64,000 nt of DNA, taken from contig NZ_JALPRK010000010.1 of assembly GCF_023195895.1 (NCBI RefSeq), forward strand, positions 1-64,000, given 5' to 3'. This document shows, piece after piece, positions 8,907-18,726 of the stretch (positions within the stretch are counted from its first letter, which is position 1; every line of letters begins with the position of its first letter). The notes beneath the pieces were generated by a model, which was not told the DNA's origin, did no database searches, and saw nothing but the letters and a program-made list of their open reading frames with translations. A program made the position numbers and the translations under genes. The stretch comes from Paenibacillus mellifer. GTDB taxonomy: Bacteria; Bacillota; Bacilli; Paenibacillales; Paenibacillaceae.

Positions 8907-10338
8907 TGTTTTTTTCCCTATATTGCGTTGGCGTCATTTTAAGATGCCTCTTAAATATTCGCGTGAAGTAGAAATAGTCCTGAAAACCACTTTTTTCCCC
9001 GATCTGCGAAATGGATAGGTCGGTATTGACCAACATTTTGCAAGCGCTTTCTATTCTTAGACGACTGATGTATTCAACGATGGTCTCGCCGACCTCTTTT
9101 TTGAATAATTGACATAAGTAATTCGGACTTAAGTAAAATTGATTAGCCAAATGTTGAATAGAAATCTCCTGATTAAAGTGGTTTCGAATATATAACACGA
9201 TTTCTTTGACCTTCTTGTTCGAGGTTTGTATCATGTCGGTATCGTTTCTCTTCATTAACAGATCCAGTGTCATAAGAACGAGATCATCGATCATGGCTTC
9301 AGCCGTGCCGTATCGATAGTAGAGCTGTTCATACCCTTCAAAAAAACGGCCGTTAATCCGGGTTCCTTCCCGTGGAAATAAGTAAAGGATCGATGTGTAA
9401 AGCAAATAAGCTTCTTTCATGGTGTAGGTTCCTTCTCTGAACTGTTTCTTGATCGACTCCATGGTCGCTATGAAACCAAGCCGGTCATGGTTGCGAAGAA
9501 TTCGGGATATTTCTTTGAGATTCTCGTCGATTGAATGCTCTTGCTGCGAATGCACTTGATAACACCCGGGCTTTCCCGTTGTAAACATATTGAAGGCAGC
9601 AAGTGAAGCGAACTCCAGGGAGGAGTCCAACTGATGAATGTTCGATATAGAGGGGCCAATCCCGATTCCGCACGTTTGTAGAATTTCCGCATCTTCTAGA
9701 CTCTGAAGGAAGGCCTCGTAATGTTTCTCTATTATTAAGTAACCATATCGGCGGGAGCTCATCGGAAATACCAGCGTTGGGAAATGTCCGATATCAACAG
9801 GTGCACTCAATCCTTGAACAACGATGGGCACAGAAGGCATAGACCGGGATAACGGGATTTGATTCCCATTCAACCATCGGTTGATCTGATCGAAATCTCC
9901 TGAACAAACCGCCTCATACAATTCAAAGTCAAGGGCAGGTTTAACCTTTACTGTTTTGGTCTCGAGATGTTGGACTATTCGTCCCAACATTCCTTCAATT
10001 TCTTCGATTTCAAAGGGCTTCAAGCAGTACCCATAAGTGCCGTAATTCATGGCTTTTTGGGCATAAGCGAACTCAGCATGTCCGCTGAGAACGATGAAGA
10101 TCGTGTCCGGTGCGACCTTCTTGCCGCGTTGAATGAGCTCCAGTCCATTCATTACAGGCATTTTGATATCCGTCAGGACCAGTGTGGGGTGCAGCAGTTG
10201 TATTAGGTCAAGAGCTTCTTGTCCATTCTCGGCGGTATCAATCACTTCAAAACCGTATTTCTTCCAATTTACCCCTGCCTTAATTCCTTCGACGATCCAC
10301 TTCTCATCATCTGCGATAATTACTGAATGCATGTGCAA
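8893..10338 (-). CDS. YesN-type response regulator (REC + AraC HTH)
   Basis: A 481-residue regulator. The receiver domain has acidic residues Asp10/Asp11, phospho-acceptor Asp57 in LVLTDIKMP, and Lys in CLKPFE. A long linker region of about 240 residues follows, then two C-terminal AraC-type helix-turn-helices (ISIQHLANQFYLSPNYLCQLFKK and ISQIGEKSGFQDYFYFTRIFKR). This architecture is typical of YesN partners of YesM kinases. It is first in its two-gene operon and divergent from the ABC importer with a 240-base intergenic region, where its binding sites would be expected. Together with the separate AraC at 4751, the locus has two layers of positive control. Confidence 0.9.
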   Translation of the reverse strand: MHMHSVIIADDEKWIVEGIKAGVNWKKYGFEVIDTAENGQEALDLIQLLHPTLVLTDIKMPVMNGLELIQRGKKVAPDTIFIVLSGHAEFAYAQKAMNYGTYGYCLKPFEIEEIEGMLGRIVQHLETKTVKVKPALDFELYEAVCSGDFDQINRWLNGNQIPLSRSMPSVPIVVQGLSAPVDIGHFPTLVFPMSSRRYGYLIIEKHYEAFLQSLEDAEILQTCGIGIGPSISNIHQLDSSLEFASLAAFNMFTTGKPGCYQVHSQQEHSIDENLKEISRILRNHDRLGFIATMESIKKQFREGTYTMKEAYLLYTSILYLFPREGTRINGRFFEGYEQLYYRYGTAEAMIDDLVLMTLDLLMKRNDTDMIQTSNKKVKEIVLYIRNHFNQEISIQHLANQFYLSPNYLCQLFKKEVGETIVEYISRLRIESACKMLVNTDLSISQIGEKSGFQDYFYFTRIFKRHLKMTPTQYREKNNENI

Positions 10339-10517
10339 TTCCCCTGTCTCTCTGAAGTTCTTAGATTTATCCTAGCGATTGCAGGACCTTGGGGGTATGG
10401 ACTATCTTACACTTCCTATGTCGAATATTATGCTTCAACGGCAAGTCATTCGAATTGGTGTGAAAAATCCACATCATCGAAGTTGGATTCTCTATACTCG
10501 AGAATCTGGGCTCCCTC

Positions 10518-10544
10518 TATAATTTAGCATATAAAGCGCTTACT
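10518..10544 (+). promoter_or_regulatory. -10 element with adjacent CcpA-type cre site
   Basis: TATAAT at 10518-10523 is followed at 10531-10544 by ATAAAGCGCTTACT, which matches the palindromic catabolite-responsive element (TGAAAGCGCTTTCA) at 10 of 14 positions, including the AAGCGCTT core. A cre just past +1 would act as a CcpA roadblock. I see no good -35, which fits activation by the divergent YesN-type regulator. The region 10339-10517 shows nothing else I can support. Confidence 0.5.
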
Positions 10545-10580
10545 TGCATGACATTCTATCAGAGAAAGGTGGGGGGAAGC

Positions 10581-11522
10581 TTGGCTGATCCTGTAACTGT
10601 CCGCACTCCCAAACGCAGCCTAGGGAAAGCGATTTTACAGTACAAGTATTTTTATTTAATGGTTCTGCCTATATTAATCTGGTACGCCCTCTTCAGCTAT
10701 GCACCCATGTACGGTGTAACGCTGGCATTCAAATCATTTAATTACAGCAAGGGAATTCTGGGAAGTCCATGGATAGGCATAGACCACTTTCAAACCCTGT
10801 TGACCGACCCCGATTTTCATAAGGCTTTTTGGAATACGATCATTATCAGCCTAATGAAATTGTTAATTCATTTTCCATTGCCGATTATTCTAGCCATCGT
10901 ATTATACGAGTTTTCAAAGACTAAGCTTAGAAAGTTCTTTCAAACGATCCTAACATTCCCGCATTTTATTTCGTGGGTCGTCCTTGCCGGAATTATCATC
11001 AATATCTTAAGCAAGGATGGAATTTATAACCAAATAATTATGCTCTTTGGAGGGAATCCGAATTCTCCTCTCGTCGATGAAGGTGCGTTTAGACCTGTGT
11101 TATATATTACGCATGTGTGGCGGGAGATCGGGTGGGACTCCATTATTTACCTAGCTGCTCTATCCGGAATAAATCCGGAGTTATTCGAAGCGGCCGAGGT
11201 GGACGGCGCGAATCGGTTCCGTCGGCTGATCAATATAGCCTGGCCTGGTTTGAAGAGTACGGTTGCGATCCTGTTAATTCTTCAAGTAGGTCAACTTCTT
11301 ACCCATGGTTCAAGTTTCGAACAAATTTTCAACCTGTATAGTTCTCCGGTATATTCAGTCGCCGATACGATCGATACGTACATTTACCGAAGCTCCTTTA
11401 CGTTAGGGACCGACTTTGGATATATGACCGCCGTGGGGATTGTCAAGTCCGTCATCAGCCTGGTGCTTTTATGGACGGCGAATACAATCACTAAAAAAAT
11501 GGGTGAGGAAGGACTGTATTAA
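10581..11522 (+). CDS. Sugar ABC transporter permease, LplB type
   Basis: About 313 residues with six predicted membrane segments, first KYFYLMVLPILIWYALFSY. The family opening APMYGVTLAFKSFN and the ATPase-contact EAA loop AALSGINPELFEAAEVDGAN are both visible. The frame opens at an ATG at 10548 with no ribosome-binding site, while GGTGGGGGG lies directly before the TTG at 10581, so I take the TTG. It forms a heterodimeric channel with the next permease and takes substrate from the lipoprotein at 12499. No ATPase is encoded here, as is usual for this class, which shares an MsmX-type ATPase encoded elsewhere. Import of oligosaccharides from the sulfated-glycan pathway is inferred from context. 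Confidence 0.88.
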   Translation: MADPVTVRTPKRSLGKAILQYKYFYLMVLPILIWYALFSYAPMYGVTLAFKSFNYSKGILGSPWIGIDHFQTLLTDPDFHKAFWNTIIISLMKLLIHFPLPIILAIVLYEFSKTKLRKFFQTILTFPHFISWVVLAGIIINILSKDGIYNQIIMLFGGNPNSPLVDEGAFRPVLYITHVWREIGWDSIIYLAALSGINPELFEAAEVDGANRFRRLINIAWPGLKSTVAILLILQVGQLLTHGSSFEQIFNLYSSPVYSVADTIDTYIYRSSFTLGTDFGYMTAVGIVKSVISLVLLWTANTITKKMGEEGLY

Positions 11523-11548
11523 TTACTAACATCTAAGGGGAGAAGCAA

Positions 11549-12448
11549 GTGACTGACACAATGGAAAGAAAGAGAAAAAAGTGGAGTGCCTTTGATATTG
11601 GCGCCTTCGTCGTTTTGGGGCTTCTGGCGCTCGTCACCTTTTTTCCCTTCTATAACGTGTTGATTATCTCGGTTGCTAAATTTGAAGCGATCAGCAAAAG
11701 CAACTTTTATATTTTTCCAAAATCGTTTGATCTCTCAGCCTACAAACTGCTCTTTCAGGATATGAAATTCTGGACATCCCTATTAAATTCTGTCATCGTA
11801 ACCGTAATTGGCGTGCTGTTTAGTATGGTTATCTCGGTTGCAGGAGCATATGCCTTGTCCAAACGAGGAATGCCTGGACGCAACATGATGCTCAGTTTGA
11901 TTCTGTTCACGATGTTTTTTAATGGCGGCTTGATTCCTTTTTATCTGATTGTAAAAGACCTTGTTTTCGTGAACAGTATTTTCGTTATGATTATCCCAGC
12001 TGGTCTTAATACATTCTACCTGATTATTATGAAAAACTATTTCAACACGATTCCGGAGAGTTTGGAGGAGTCGGCTAAGCTGGACGGTGCGAATGACCTG
12101 TATATTCTGATAAAAATCATCATTCCCATCTCCGCACCCTTTATAGCGACTTTTGCTTTGTTCTACGCCGTTGAAAGATGGAATGAGTGGTGGTACGCAT
12201 TGATTTTCATCAGCGATGCGTCAAAAGTTCCCCTTCAAATTTATTTGCGGGAAACGCTCATTACTTCGAATTCACTGCTTGGTCAAATGGCTCAGACTAT
12301 GGCCGAGCAGGATCAGACAGCGAAGGTTTATACGCCCGCACTGCAAATGGCAGCGATCGTAGTATCTAGCATCCCTATTATTATTGTATATCCGTTCCTA
12401 CAGAAGCACTTCAATAAAGGGATTATGGTTGGTTCAATTAAAGGATAA
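11549..12448 (+). CDS. Sugar ABC transporter permease, YtcP/LplC type
   Basis: A 299-residue permease of the MalG class with about six membrane segments. The first is GAFVVLGLLALVTFFPFYNV. The EAA loop reads ESLEESAKLDGANDLYILIK, and the protein ends with the family hallmark KHFNKGIMVGSIKG. It starts at a GTG with AAGGGGAG before it. It lies 26 bases after its partner permease and 50 before the binding-protein gene, so all three belong to one operon. Confidence 0.9.
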   Translation: MTDTMERKRKKWSAFDIGAFVVLGLLALVTFFPFYNVLIISVAKFEAISKSNFYIFPKSFDLSAYKLLFQDMKFWTSLLNSVIVTVIGVLFSMVISVAGAYALSKRGMPGRNMMLSLILFTMFFNGGLIPFYLIVKDLVFVNSIFVMIIPAGLNTFYLIIMKNYFNTIPESLEESAKLDGANDLYILIKIIIPISAPFIATFALFYAVERWNEWWYALIFISDASKVPLQIYLRETLITSNSLLGQMAQTMAEQDQTAKVYTPALQMAAIVVSSIPIIIVYPFLQKHFNKGIMVGSIKG

Positions 12449-12498
12449 GAAATATTTAAACATAATTATTATCCTAATTAATCAAGGGAGGTTCAAAC

Positions 12499-14130
12499 AT
12501 GCGTAGAAAGAAATTGTTAACTCTGGCCATGTGCATTACTTTGATGGCTTCGTTACTGGCTGCATGCGGCGGAGGTAATAACGTTAATGAGAATTCAGCA
12601 TCAAATGGCAATGCAGCTCAGGGATCCACGAATTCCGTGGACGAACTTTACAAGGAGCCTATGACCATCTCGGTTGGATACTGGGATGCAGATTCCGAAA
12701 TTGCCAACATTGATAAAGACCCGATTGCACAACAAATCCTGAAAAAATTCAATATTACCTTTAAACCGGTAAATATGACTTGGGATGATTATGCCCAGAA
12801 GTTACAGATGTGGGCGGCTTCGGACCAATTGCCTGACATCTTCGCCGTTGACGCCGTCGGTACACAATACCAGCGGAAATGGATTGAACAGGGCGTTGTT
12901 CGCGCACTCCCGGATCTTACCAAGTATCCTAACCTAGCGGCATACTTCGAGGCACCGGATATTAAAGAGCTGAGCGTTGACGGGAAACATTATACGGTTC
13001 CTCGCCGGATGTTCCCTAGTGTGGATTGGAGTGCGCTGGATCGTGTCGTGCTGTATCGCTGGGACCTAGCCCAAAAAGCCGGGATCACCAAAGAACCGGA
13101 GACGTGGGACGAGTTTAAGGCCATGCTGGATGCCATTGTGAAAGCGGATCCGGAAGGCAAAAATATTTCCGGACTTTCATCGACAACGACCAAGATGCTG
13201 GGAGGATTCTTCTGGCTGTACGGCAATTCGGTTGCCACAAGTGATGGAAGCGGAAGTGACTTTAAATGGATTAAGGAAGACGGCAAGTATATCCCGGCCG
13301 TGTTTTCCAAGAAAGCTCTTCCGGCACTCCAGAATATGAAAGATATGTACGAGAAGGGGCTAATTGATCCGGATATTGCTTTGGTTAAGCCTGCAGATTC
13401 CTACGACAACTTTGTTGCAGGTAAATCGGCAGCTCTCTTAAGCGCTGGTGGGTTTATCAATTATAATAAAGAGATTTATGAAAAACGATGGAAACCAGCT
13501 TACCCGGATAAGGAGATCACGGAGAGTATCAAGGTGCTCAAGCCGCTTATCGGTCCTGATGGAGAACGCTCTCATGCTATCTTTAAAACGTATTGGTCCG
13601 AAAGCTATTTCAGTAACAAGGTTGACGATAAAAAGATGGACCGAATCATGGCACTCTACGATTACGTATTATCCCAGGAAGGCAAAGATCTGTTGACGTA
13701 CGGCATTGAGGGTGAGGACTACAAGATCGAAAACGGGGAAAAGGTGATGATCGAAACACGTTCATTGATTGAGAAGTATCCGGCTCGTCTGTTTATGAAG
13801 GAATTAGTAGCGTATGAAACTTCGGACACCTATAACATGAACAACCCGACGTTGGCTAATGAAGCTATCCGGAAAGAGGCCGTTGAATATATTGATTGGA
13901 TATTGAAGAATACCAAGGTTCCTGATTACAATATTCGTTTGACCTACATCTCCACGCCGACGAAGGACAAATTTACAGTGCTTGACCATGATGATCTGCT
14001 AAAAATGATGCTGTCCAAAGATCCGATTGAAAAATCCTGGAATGACATTTTGAACGATTATAAGGCAAAGGGCCTTGACAAAATGATTGAAGAAGTCAAC
14101 GAGATGGCGAAAGCCGAAGGCATTGAGTAA
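12499..14130 (+). CDS. Extracellular solute-binding lipoprotein (ABC importer)
   Basis: A 543-residue binding protein of the large LipO-type family that pairs with LplB/YtcP permeases. The N-terminus MRRKKLL is followed by a hydrophobic stretch and a lipobox LLAAC with lipidated Cys23, then a Gly/Asn/Ser-rich tether. Family-like features are the early ITFKPVNMTWDDYAQKLQMW segment and the SDQLPDIF motif. It is anchored on the outer face of the membrane. The ligand is unknown; the surrounding sulfatases and hexosidases suggest a sulfated or beta-galactose/GlcNAc-containing oligosaccharide. AGGGAGG lies 10 bases before the ATG. Confidence 0.9.
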   Translation: MRRKKLLTLAMCITLMASLLAACGGGNNVNENSASNGNAAQGSTNSVDELYKEPMTISVGYWDADSEIANIDKDPIAQQILKKFNITFKPVNMTWDDYAQKLQMWAASDQLPDIFAVDAVGTQYQRKWIEQGVVRALPDLTKYPNLAAYFEAPDIKELSVDGKHYTVPRRMFPSVDWSALDRVVLYRWDLAQKAGITKEPETWDEFKAMLDAIVKADPEGKNISGLSSTTTKMLGGFFWLYGNSVATSDGSGSDFKWIKEDGKYIPAVFSKKALPALQNMKDMYEKGLIDPDIALVKPADSYDNFVAGKSAALLSAGGFINYNKEIYEKRWKPAYPDKEITESIKVLKPLIGPDGERSHAIFKTYWSESYFSNKVDDKKMDRIMALYDYVLSQEGKDLLTYGIEGEDYKIENGEKVMIETRSLIEKYPARLFMKELVAYETSDTYNMNNPTLANEAIRKEAVEYIDWILKNTKVPDYNIRLTYISTPTKDKFTVLDHDDLLKMMLSKDPIEKSWNDILNDYKAKGLDKMIEEVNEMAKAEGIE

Positions 14131-14194
14131 TTTCAATTAAGTAAGGGGTGCGGCTATGACTGGCCGCATCCCTATATCATTTAGGGGGATACCT

Positions 14195-16090
14195 ATGATC
14201 ATTGGCATTCATTTGACAGACTTGACGGAGGAGCAGTTGAGGGCAGTTACCGAAGTGGCAGGATATTTGAATATCCGCCTGGATGACACAGGCATTCCGG
14301 TGGTATGCCAAAAGCGGGGAACTGGGATTCACGTATGCTTTGACGGGGAAGAGGCGGTCATTGAATACGAGAAGGATCACCAATTGATTCGGGCTATTAG
14401 CCGATTTACCGAAACCTTGAGACGGGAAGGAAAGTTCGAAATCCATGAGCTCCCGGTATATGAACAACTGGGCTTCATGGTGGATTGCTCGCGAAATGCC
14501 GTGCTTCATGATCAAGGTTTTAAGGAACTGATTCGACGCCTGGCACTTATGGGATATTCGGAGGTTCAACTGTATACGGAAGATACTTATGAACTGGAGG
14601 GATATCCGTATTTCGGCTATTTGCGAGGACGGTATAACGCGGAACAACTCCGGGATTTCGACAGTTATGCCGCGTTGTTTGGCATAGAACTGGTACCTTG
14701 TATTCAGACGCTTGCCCATCTCGGCCAGGCATTAAGATGGCAGGCTCACGCGCCGCTAGTAGATTGCCAGGATATCCTTCTTATAGACGAACCCCGAACA
14801 TATGAGTTAATTGATTCCATGTTTGCCTTCATGGCGGCCCATGTGCGCAGTCGCCGCATCAATATCGGCATGGATGAAGCGCATATGATGGGGCTTGGTA
14901 AGTATCTAGATAAACACGGATTTCAAGAGCGATCTTCCTTGATGCTGAAACATTTCGGGGCGGTGATGGACATCGCGAGAAAATACGGTTACCGAACGAT
15001 GATGTGGAGCGACATGTTCTTCCGCCTGGCCAGTTCCGGTGAATATTACGATGCCGAGAGCCCCATCAGCTCCGAGATCGTTAAGCTGATTCCTGAAGAC
15101 GTTACGTTAATGTATTGGGACTATTACTCCGAAACGCAAGAGAAATACGATGGAATGCTTCGGAAACATAAACAGTTGAGCGATCATGTCGGATTTGCGG
15201 GCGGTGCCTGGAAATGGATGGGGTTTGCCCCCAATAACGAATTCAGCCGTAGTGTTAGCCTATTGGCTCATCATAGCTGTGTCAAACACGGGATTAAGGA
15301 TGTGTTGATCACGGCCTGGGGAGATAATGGGGCGGAGGCGTCCGTCTTCTCCGTGCTCCCGTCCCTTCAGTTATGGGCTGAGCTGTGCTACACGGGTAGT
15401 TTTGAACTTGAGCATATTCGGATGAGATTCGGCACATGTACGGAAGGCAACTATGATGACTTCATGGCGTTGGATGCTGCCAATCTCGTTCCGGGCAATC
15501 CGGCACCGGGAGCCAGTTCCGTTAATCCGGCAAAATACTTGCTGTATCAAGACATTTTGTGCGGATTGTTTGATAAGCATGTCCTCCCTGGCGCTTATTC
15601 AGAGCATTATCGGAAGAGTGCCGTCGAGTTCGAGCGGGCAATCCCTCGTAATTCGGTCTGGCAACCCCTATTCTCACTGCAAGCCAGCTTATGCCGCTTA
15701 CTCGAGTTGAAAAGTGAAGCCGGGATTTCCATTCGGGCCGCATACCGTCGTGGAGATTTGGAGGAATTGGCTCATATCGCCGCTGTGGTTTTACCGGAGC
15801 TTACCCTTTTGTCCAGAAGATTTATGGAGGACTACCGAGTACAATGGCTGCAGGAAAATAAGATATTCGGTCTAGACGTCTTTGATCTTCGGATGGGTGG
15901 AATGCTTCAGAGATACGAGACGGCTAAACATCGAATTGAGGGTTATGTCTCAGGAGAGCTGGAACAAATCGACGAATTAGAAGAGGAGTTGCTGCCTTTC
16001 GACGGCCTAAATGACGAGAATGGCCCTAGGGCAATCAGCGCAAACCTGTGGCATACGATAGCAACACCGTCCGTGATCGCAGGGGTATAG
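14195..16090 (+). CDS. GH20 exo-beta-N-acetylhexosaminidase, GcnA-like
   Basis: A protein of about 631 residues resembling streptococcal GcnA beta-N-acetylglucosaminidases. An N-terminal non-catalytic half precedes the barrel. The barrel shows GFMVDCSRNAVLHDQGFKEL, VQLYTEDTYELEGYPYFGYL and the catalytic Asp-Glu pair in NIGMDEAH (Asp227, Glu228), followed by TMMWSDMFFR and MYWDYY. GH20 enzymes remove terminal GlcNAc or GalNAc by substrate-assisted catalysis. There is no signal peptide, so it acts in the cytoplasm on imported glycans. Two starts are possible: ATG 14156, preceded by AAGGGG, and ATG 14195, preceded by AGGGGG. The latter matches the family N-terminus better. It is 18 bases from the GH35 gene. 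Confidence 0.85.
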   Translation: MIIGIHLTDLTEEQLRAVTEVAGYLNIRLDDTGIPVVCQKRGTGIHVCFDGEEAVIEYEKDHQLIRAISRFTETLRREGKFEIHELPVYEQLGFMVDCSRNAVLHDQGFKELIRRLALMGYSEVQLYTEDTYELEGYPYFGYLRGRYNAEQLRDFDSYAALFGIELVPCIQTLAHLGQALRWQAHAPLVDCQDILLIDEPRTYELIDSMFAFMAAHVRSRRINIGMDEAHMMGLGKYLDKHGFQERSSLMLKHFGAVMDIARKYGYRTMMWSDMFFRLASSGEYYDAESPISSEIVKLIPEDVTLMYWDYYSETQEKYDGMLRKHKQLSDHVGFAGGAWKWMGFAPNNEFSRSVSLLAHHSCVKHGIKDVLITAWGDNGAEASVFSVLPSLQLWAELCYTGSFELEHIRMRFGTCTEGNYDDFMALDAANLVPGNPAPGASSVNPAKYLLYQDILCGLFDKHVLPGAYSEHYRKSAVEFERAIPRNSVWQPLFSLQASLCRLLELKSEAGISIRAAYRRGDLEELAHIAAVVLPELTLLSRRFMEDYRVQWLQENKIFGLDVFDLRMGGMLQRYETAKHRIEGYVSGELEQIDELEEELLPFDGLNDENGPRAISANLWHTIATPSVIAGV

Positions 16091-16108
16091 AAAGGAGAAG
16101 AGCATAGG

Positions 16109-17854
16109 ATGCGAAAGTTATCCATAGTAGGGGATCAGTTCATTTGGGAGGGGCGACCCTATCGATTGCTTTCCGGTGCCGTTCATTATTTTCGGATCGT
16201 GCCGGAGTATTGGCGGGATCGTTTGTTGAAACTGAAGGCCTGCGGTTTGAATACCGTTGAAACCTATATCCCTTGGAATCTGCATGAACCGGAGGAGGGC
16301 CGCTTCTATTTTGAGGGGAACGCGGACATTGAAGCATTCGTCCGACTGGCAGGAGAGCTCGGCTTACACGTGATTTTGCGGCCGAGCCCATATATTTGTG
16401 CCGAGTGGGAGTTCGGCGGATTGCCCGCCTGGCTGCTTGCGGATGATAACATGCGGTTGCGTTGCGATTACGAACCTTATTTATCGAAAGTGGATGCTTA
16501 CTTTGACGAGCTGCTTCCGCGTTTGCGGCCCTTGCTGAGCACAAGCGGCGGACCGGTGCTTGCCCTCCAGATCGAGAACGAGTACGGAAGTTACGGAAGC
16601 GATAAAGCCTACCTGAATCATCTCAAGAATGCAATGATCGCCCGCGGCATGGATGTACTGCTGTTCACCTCTGACGGGCCAGAAGATCATATGCTTCAGG
16701 GAGGGATGATCGACAGGGTGTTCGCTACGGTGAATTTCGGTTCGCGGGCCAAGGAAGCCTTCGCGAAACTGCGCGAGTATCAGCCTACGGGACCGCTGAT
16801 TTGCATGGAATTCTGGAACGGGTGGTTCGATCGCTGGATGAAGCCGCATCAAACTCGCCCTGCAGCCGAAGTGGCGGAAACTTTGGACGAGATGCTGGCT
16901 TTAGGCGCATCGGTAAATTTCTATATGTTCCATGGGGGGACGAATTTCGGATTTATGAACGGGGCGAATCTTTTTGATGAATATGAACCCCTCGTCAACA
17001 GCTACGATTATGATACCTTGCTGGGCGAGTCTGGCAAACCGACGGAGAAATTTTACGCCGTTCGCAAAACCATCGAGAAATATGTGGAGCTGCCGCCGCT
17101 GGAATTGCCCCCGTCGATTGAAGCTCGGGCTTACGGCAACGTGCAGATGTCAGAATCGGCGCCTCTATTCGCTCAACTGGATGCATTGTCAACTCCTGTG
17201 CGCAGGGCTTGTCCGGAACCGATGGAGAAATTGGGACAGGCCTACGGATTCATCTTGTATTCGACGAGGATTAGCGGGCCGCGTAGCGAAATGGAACTGG
17301 TCCTGCAAGAAGTTCGCGATCGGGCGCTAATCTTTGTCGATGGGGTCTTTTTCGGCACCGTTGAACGTTGGGACCCGCAAGGAATTCCGCTTTCGGTCCC
17401 TGCCGAGGGATTGCAACTCGATATTCTGGTGGAAAACATGGGACGCGTCAACTACGGTCCGCAGCTCCGTGATCCGAAAGGGATAACGAGCGGTGTAAGG
17501 TTAGGTTATCAATTCTTGCACGATTGGATCATTCGCACGCTGCCGTTATCGGATCTAAGGGACCTGATATTTTCCACAGAGAATTTTGTTGACCAGCTTC
17601 AACCTGCCTTTTACCGTGGGAATTTCCAAGTGGATGATCCGGCCGATACTTTCTTAAGACTGGATGGTTGGAGCAAAGGGCAGGTTTTTATCAACGGCTT
17701 TAATTTAGGCCGGTATTGGGAGAAGGGACCGACTCAAACGATGTATGTGCCGGCACCGCTTCTGCATCAGGGAAATAATGAACTCATTGTATTCGAATTA
17801 CATGGCACAAGGAAGGCTGTCGTTACCTTCGTAGACAAACCGGATTTGGGATAG
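16109..17854 (+). CDS. GH35 beta-galactosidase, BgaC-like
   Basis: A 581-residue cytoplasmic GH35 enzyme. Hallmarks are GRPYRLLSGAVHYFRI, CGLNTVETYIPWNLHEP, RPSPYICAEWEFGGLPAWL, the acid/base Glu158 in QIENEYGS, and the nucleophile Glu234 in LICMEFWNGWFDRW. Two beta-sandwich domains follow from about residue 380. Length and lack of a signal peptide fit the BgaC class, which in Streptococcus pneumoniae prefers galactose beta-1,3-linked to GlcNAc. With the GH20 neighbour, this gives sequential removal of Gal and then GlcNAc, as expected for mucin O-glycan or keratan-type chains after desulfation. A good AAAGGAG precedes the ATG, and a terminator follows. Confidence 0.9.
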   Translation: MRKLSIVGDQFIWEGRPYRLLSGAVHYFRIVPEYWRDRLLKLKACGLNTVETYIPWNLHEPEEGRFYFEGNADIEAFVRLAGELGLHVILRPSPYICAEWEFGGLPAWLLADDNMRLRCDYEPYLSKVDAYFDELLPRLRPLLSTSGGPVLALQIENEYGSYGSDKAYLNHLKNAMIARGMDVLLFTSDGPEDHMLQGGMIDRVFATVNFGSRAKEAFAKLREYQPTGPLICMEFWNGWFDRWMKPHQTRPAAEVAETLDEMLALGASVNFYMFHGGTNFGFMNGANLFDEYEPLVNSYDYDTLLGESGKPTEKFYAVRKTIEKYVELPPLELPPSIEARAYGNVQMSESAPLFAQLDALSTPVRRACPEPMEKLGQAYGFILYSTRISGPRSEMELVLQEVRDRALIFVDGVFFGTVERWDPQGIPLSVPAEGLQLDILVENMGRVNYGPQLRDPKGITSGVRLGYQFLHDWIIRTLPLSDLRDLIFSTENFVDQLQPAFYRGNFQVDDPADTFLRLDGWSKGQVFINGFNLGRYWEKGPTQTMYVPAPLLHQGNNELIVFELHGTRKAVVTFVDKPDLG

Positions 17855-17892
17855 ACATTAATTAGGAATGATGTAGAGTAAAGGAACGGTCT

Positions 17893-17923
17893 GGGACAGC
17901 TTTAAGCTGTGTCCTTTTCTTTT
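17893..17923 (+). terminator. Rho-independent terminator after the glycan operon
   Basis: GGACAGC (17894-17900) pairs with GCTGT-GTCC (17906-17914, one bulge) and is followed by TTTTCTTTT. It closes the ABC-GH20-GH35 operon before sigK. Confidence 0.7.
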
Positions 17924-18024
17924 CCGGTACAGGCACGCCTAGGCCTCCGCCCACATACAATGAAATGACCCAAAATGAAGCGAGTTGTATTCATTGTGAT
18001 GTGAATCAGCAGGAGGTGTCATCA

Positions 18025-18723
18025 TTGCCTGGATTGTTTACCGCAATTGCTTTGTTCATTAAACAGCTGACTTTGCTCGTATCGTATGTCAAAAATAATG
18101 CGTTTCCCCAGCCCTTGACCGAGGAGGAGGAAACGAAACACCTGCAGCGTATGGCGGAAGGGGACGCGGTGTCCCGCAATATCCTGATCGAGCATAACTT
18201 GCGGCTGGTGGCGCATATCGTGAAGAAATTCGATAACACCGGCGAGGATCTGGAGGACCTGATCTCGATTGGTACAATCGGTCTGATCAAGGCGATCGAG
18301 AGTTTTCGACCGAATAAAGGGACGAAGCTGGCGACCTTCGCGGCTCGCTGCATCGAGAACGAAATCCTCATGCATCTGAGATCGCTGAAGAAAACGCGCA
18401 AGGACGTATCGCTGCATGATCCGATCGGAACGGATAAGGAAGGTAATGAAATCACCTTGATCGATATTTTGGGGACGGAAGCGGACGATGTGGTGGACCG
18501 GGTCCAGCTCAAGATGGAGAAGAGCAAAATCTATCGGAACCTGGACATTCTGGACGCGCGGGAGCAGGAAGTGATCAAGGGGCGTTTCGGACTGGAGCAT
18601 GGGGGAGAAGAACGGACCCAGCGCGAAATCGCCAAGGAGCTCGGCATCAGCCGGAGTTATGTGTCGCGGATTGAGAAAAGAGCGCTCATGAAGCTGTATC
18701 ATGAGTTTTATAAAAAGAAGTAA
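18025..18723 (+). CDS. sigK: Late mother-cell sporulation sigma factor SigK (pro-form)
   Basis: It directs late mother-cell gene expression during sporulation. The core closely matches Bacillus Sig[78 protein letters not shown], and the region 4 helix [20 protein letters not shown]. The frame is open to an ATG at 17965, but AGGAGGTG at 18011-18018 selects the TTG at 18025. That start gives a 20-residue hydrophobic pro-sequence ending LLVS before YVKNNAF, the site where SpoIVFB cuts in B. subtilis. The gene is contiguous, without a skin-type insertion. It marks the organism as an endospore former. A strong terminator follows the stop. Confidence 0.95.
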   Translation: MPGLFTAIALFIKQLTLLVSYVKNNAFPQPLTEEEETKHLQRMAEGDAVSRNILIEHNLRLVAHIVKKFDNTGEDLEDLISIGTIGLIKAIESFRPNKGTKLATFAARCIENEILMHLRSLKKTRKDVSLHDPIGTDKEGNEITLIDILGTEADDVVDRVQLKMEKSKIYRNLDILDAREQEVIKGRFGLEHGGEERTQREIAKELGISRSYVSRIEKRALMKLYHEFYKKK

Positions 18724-18726
18724 GCC

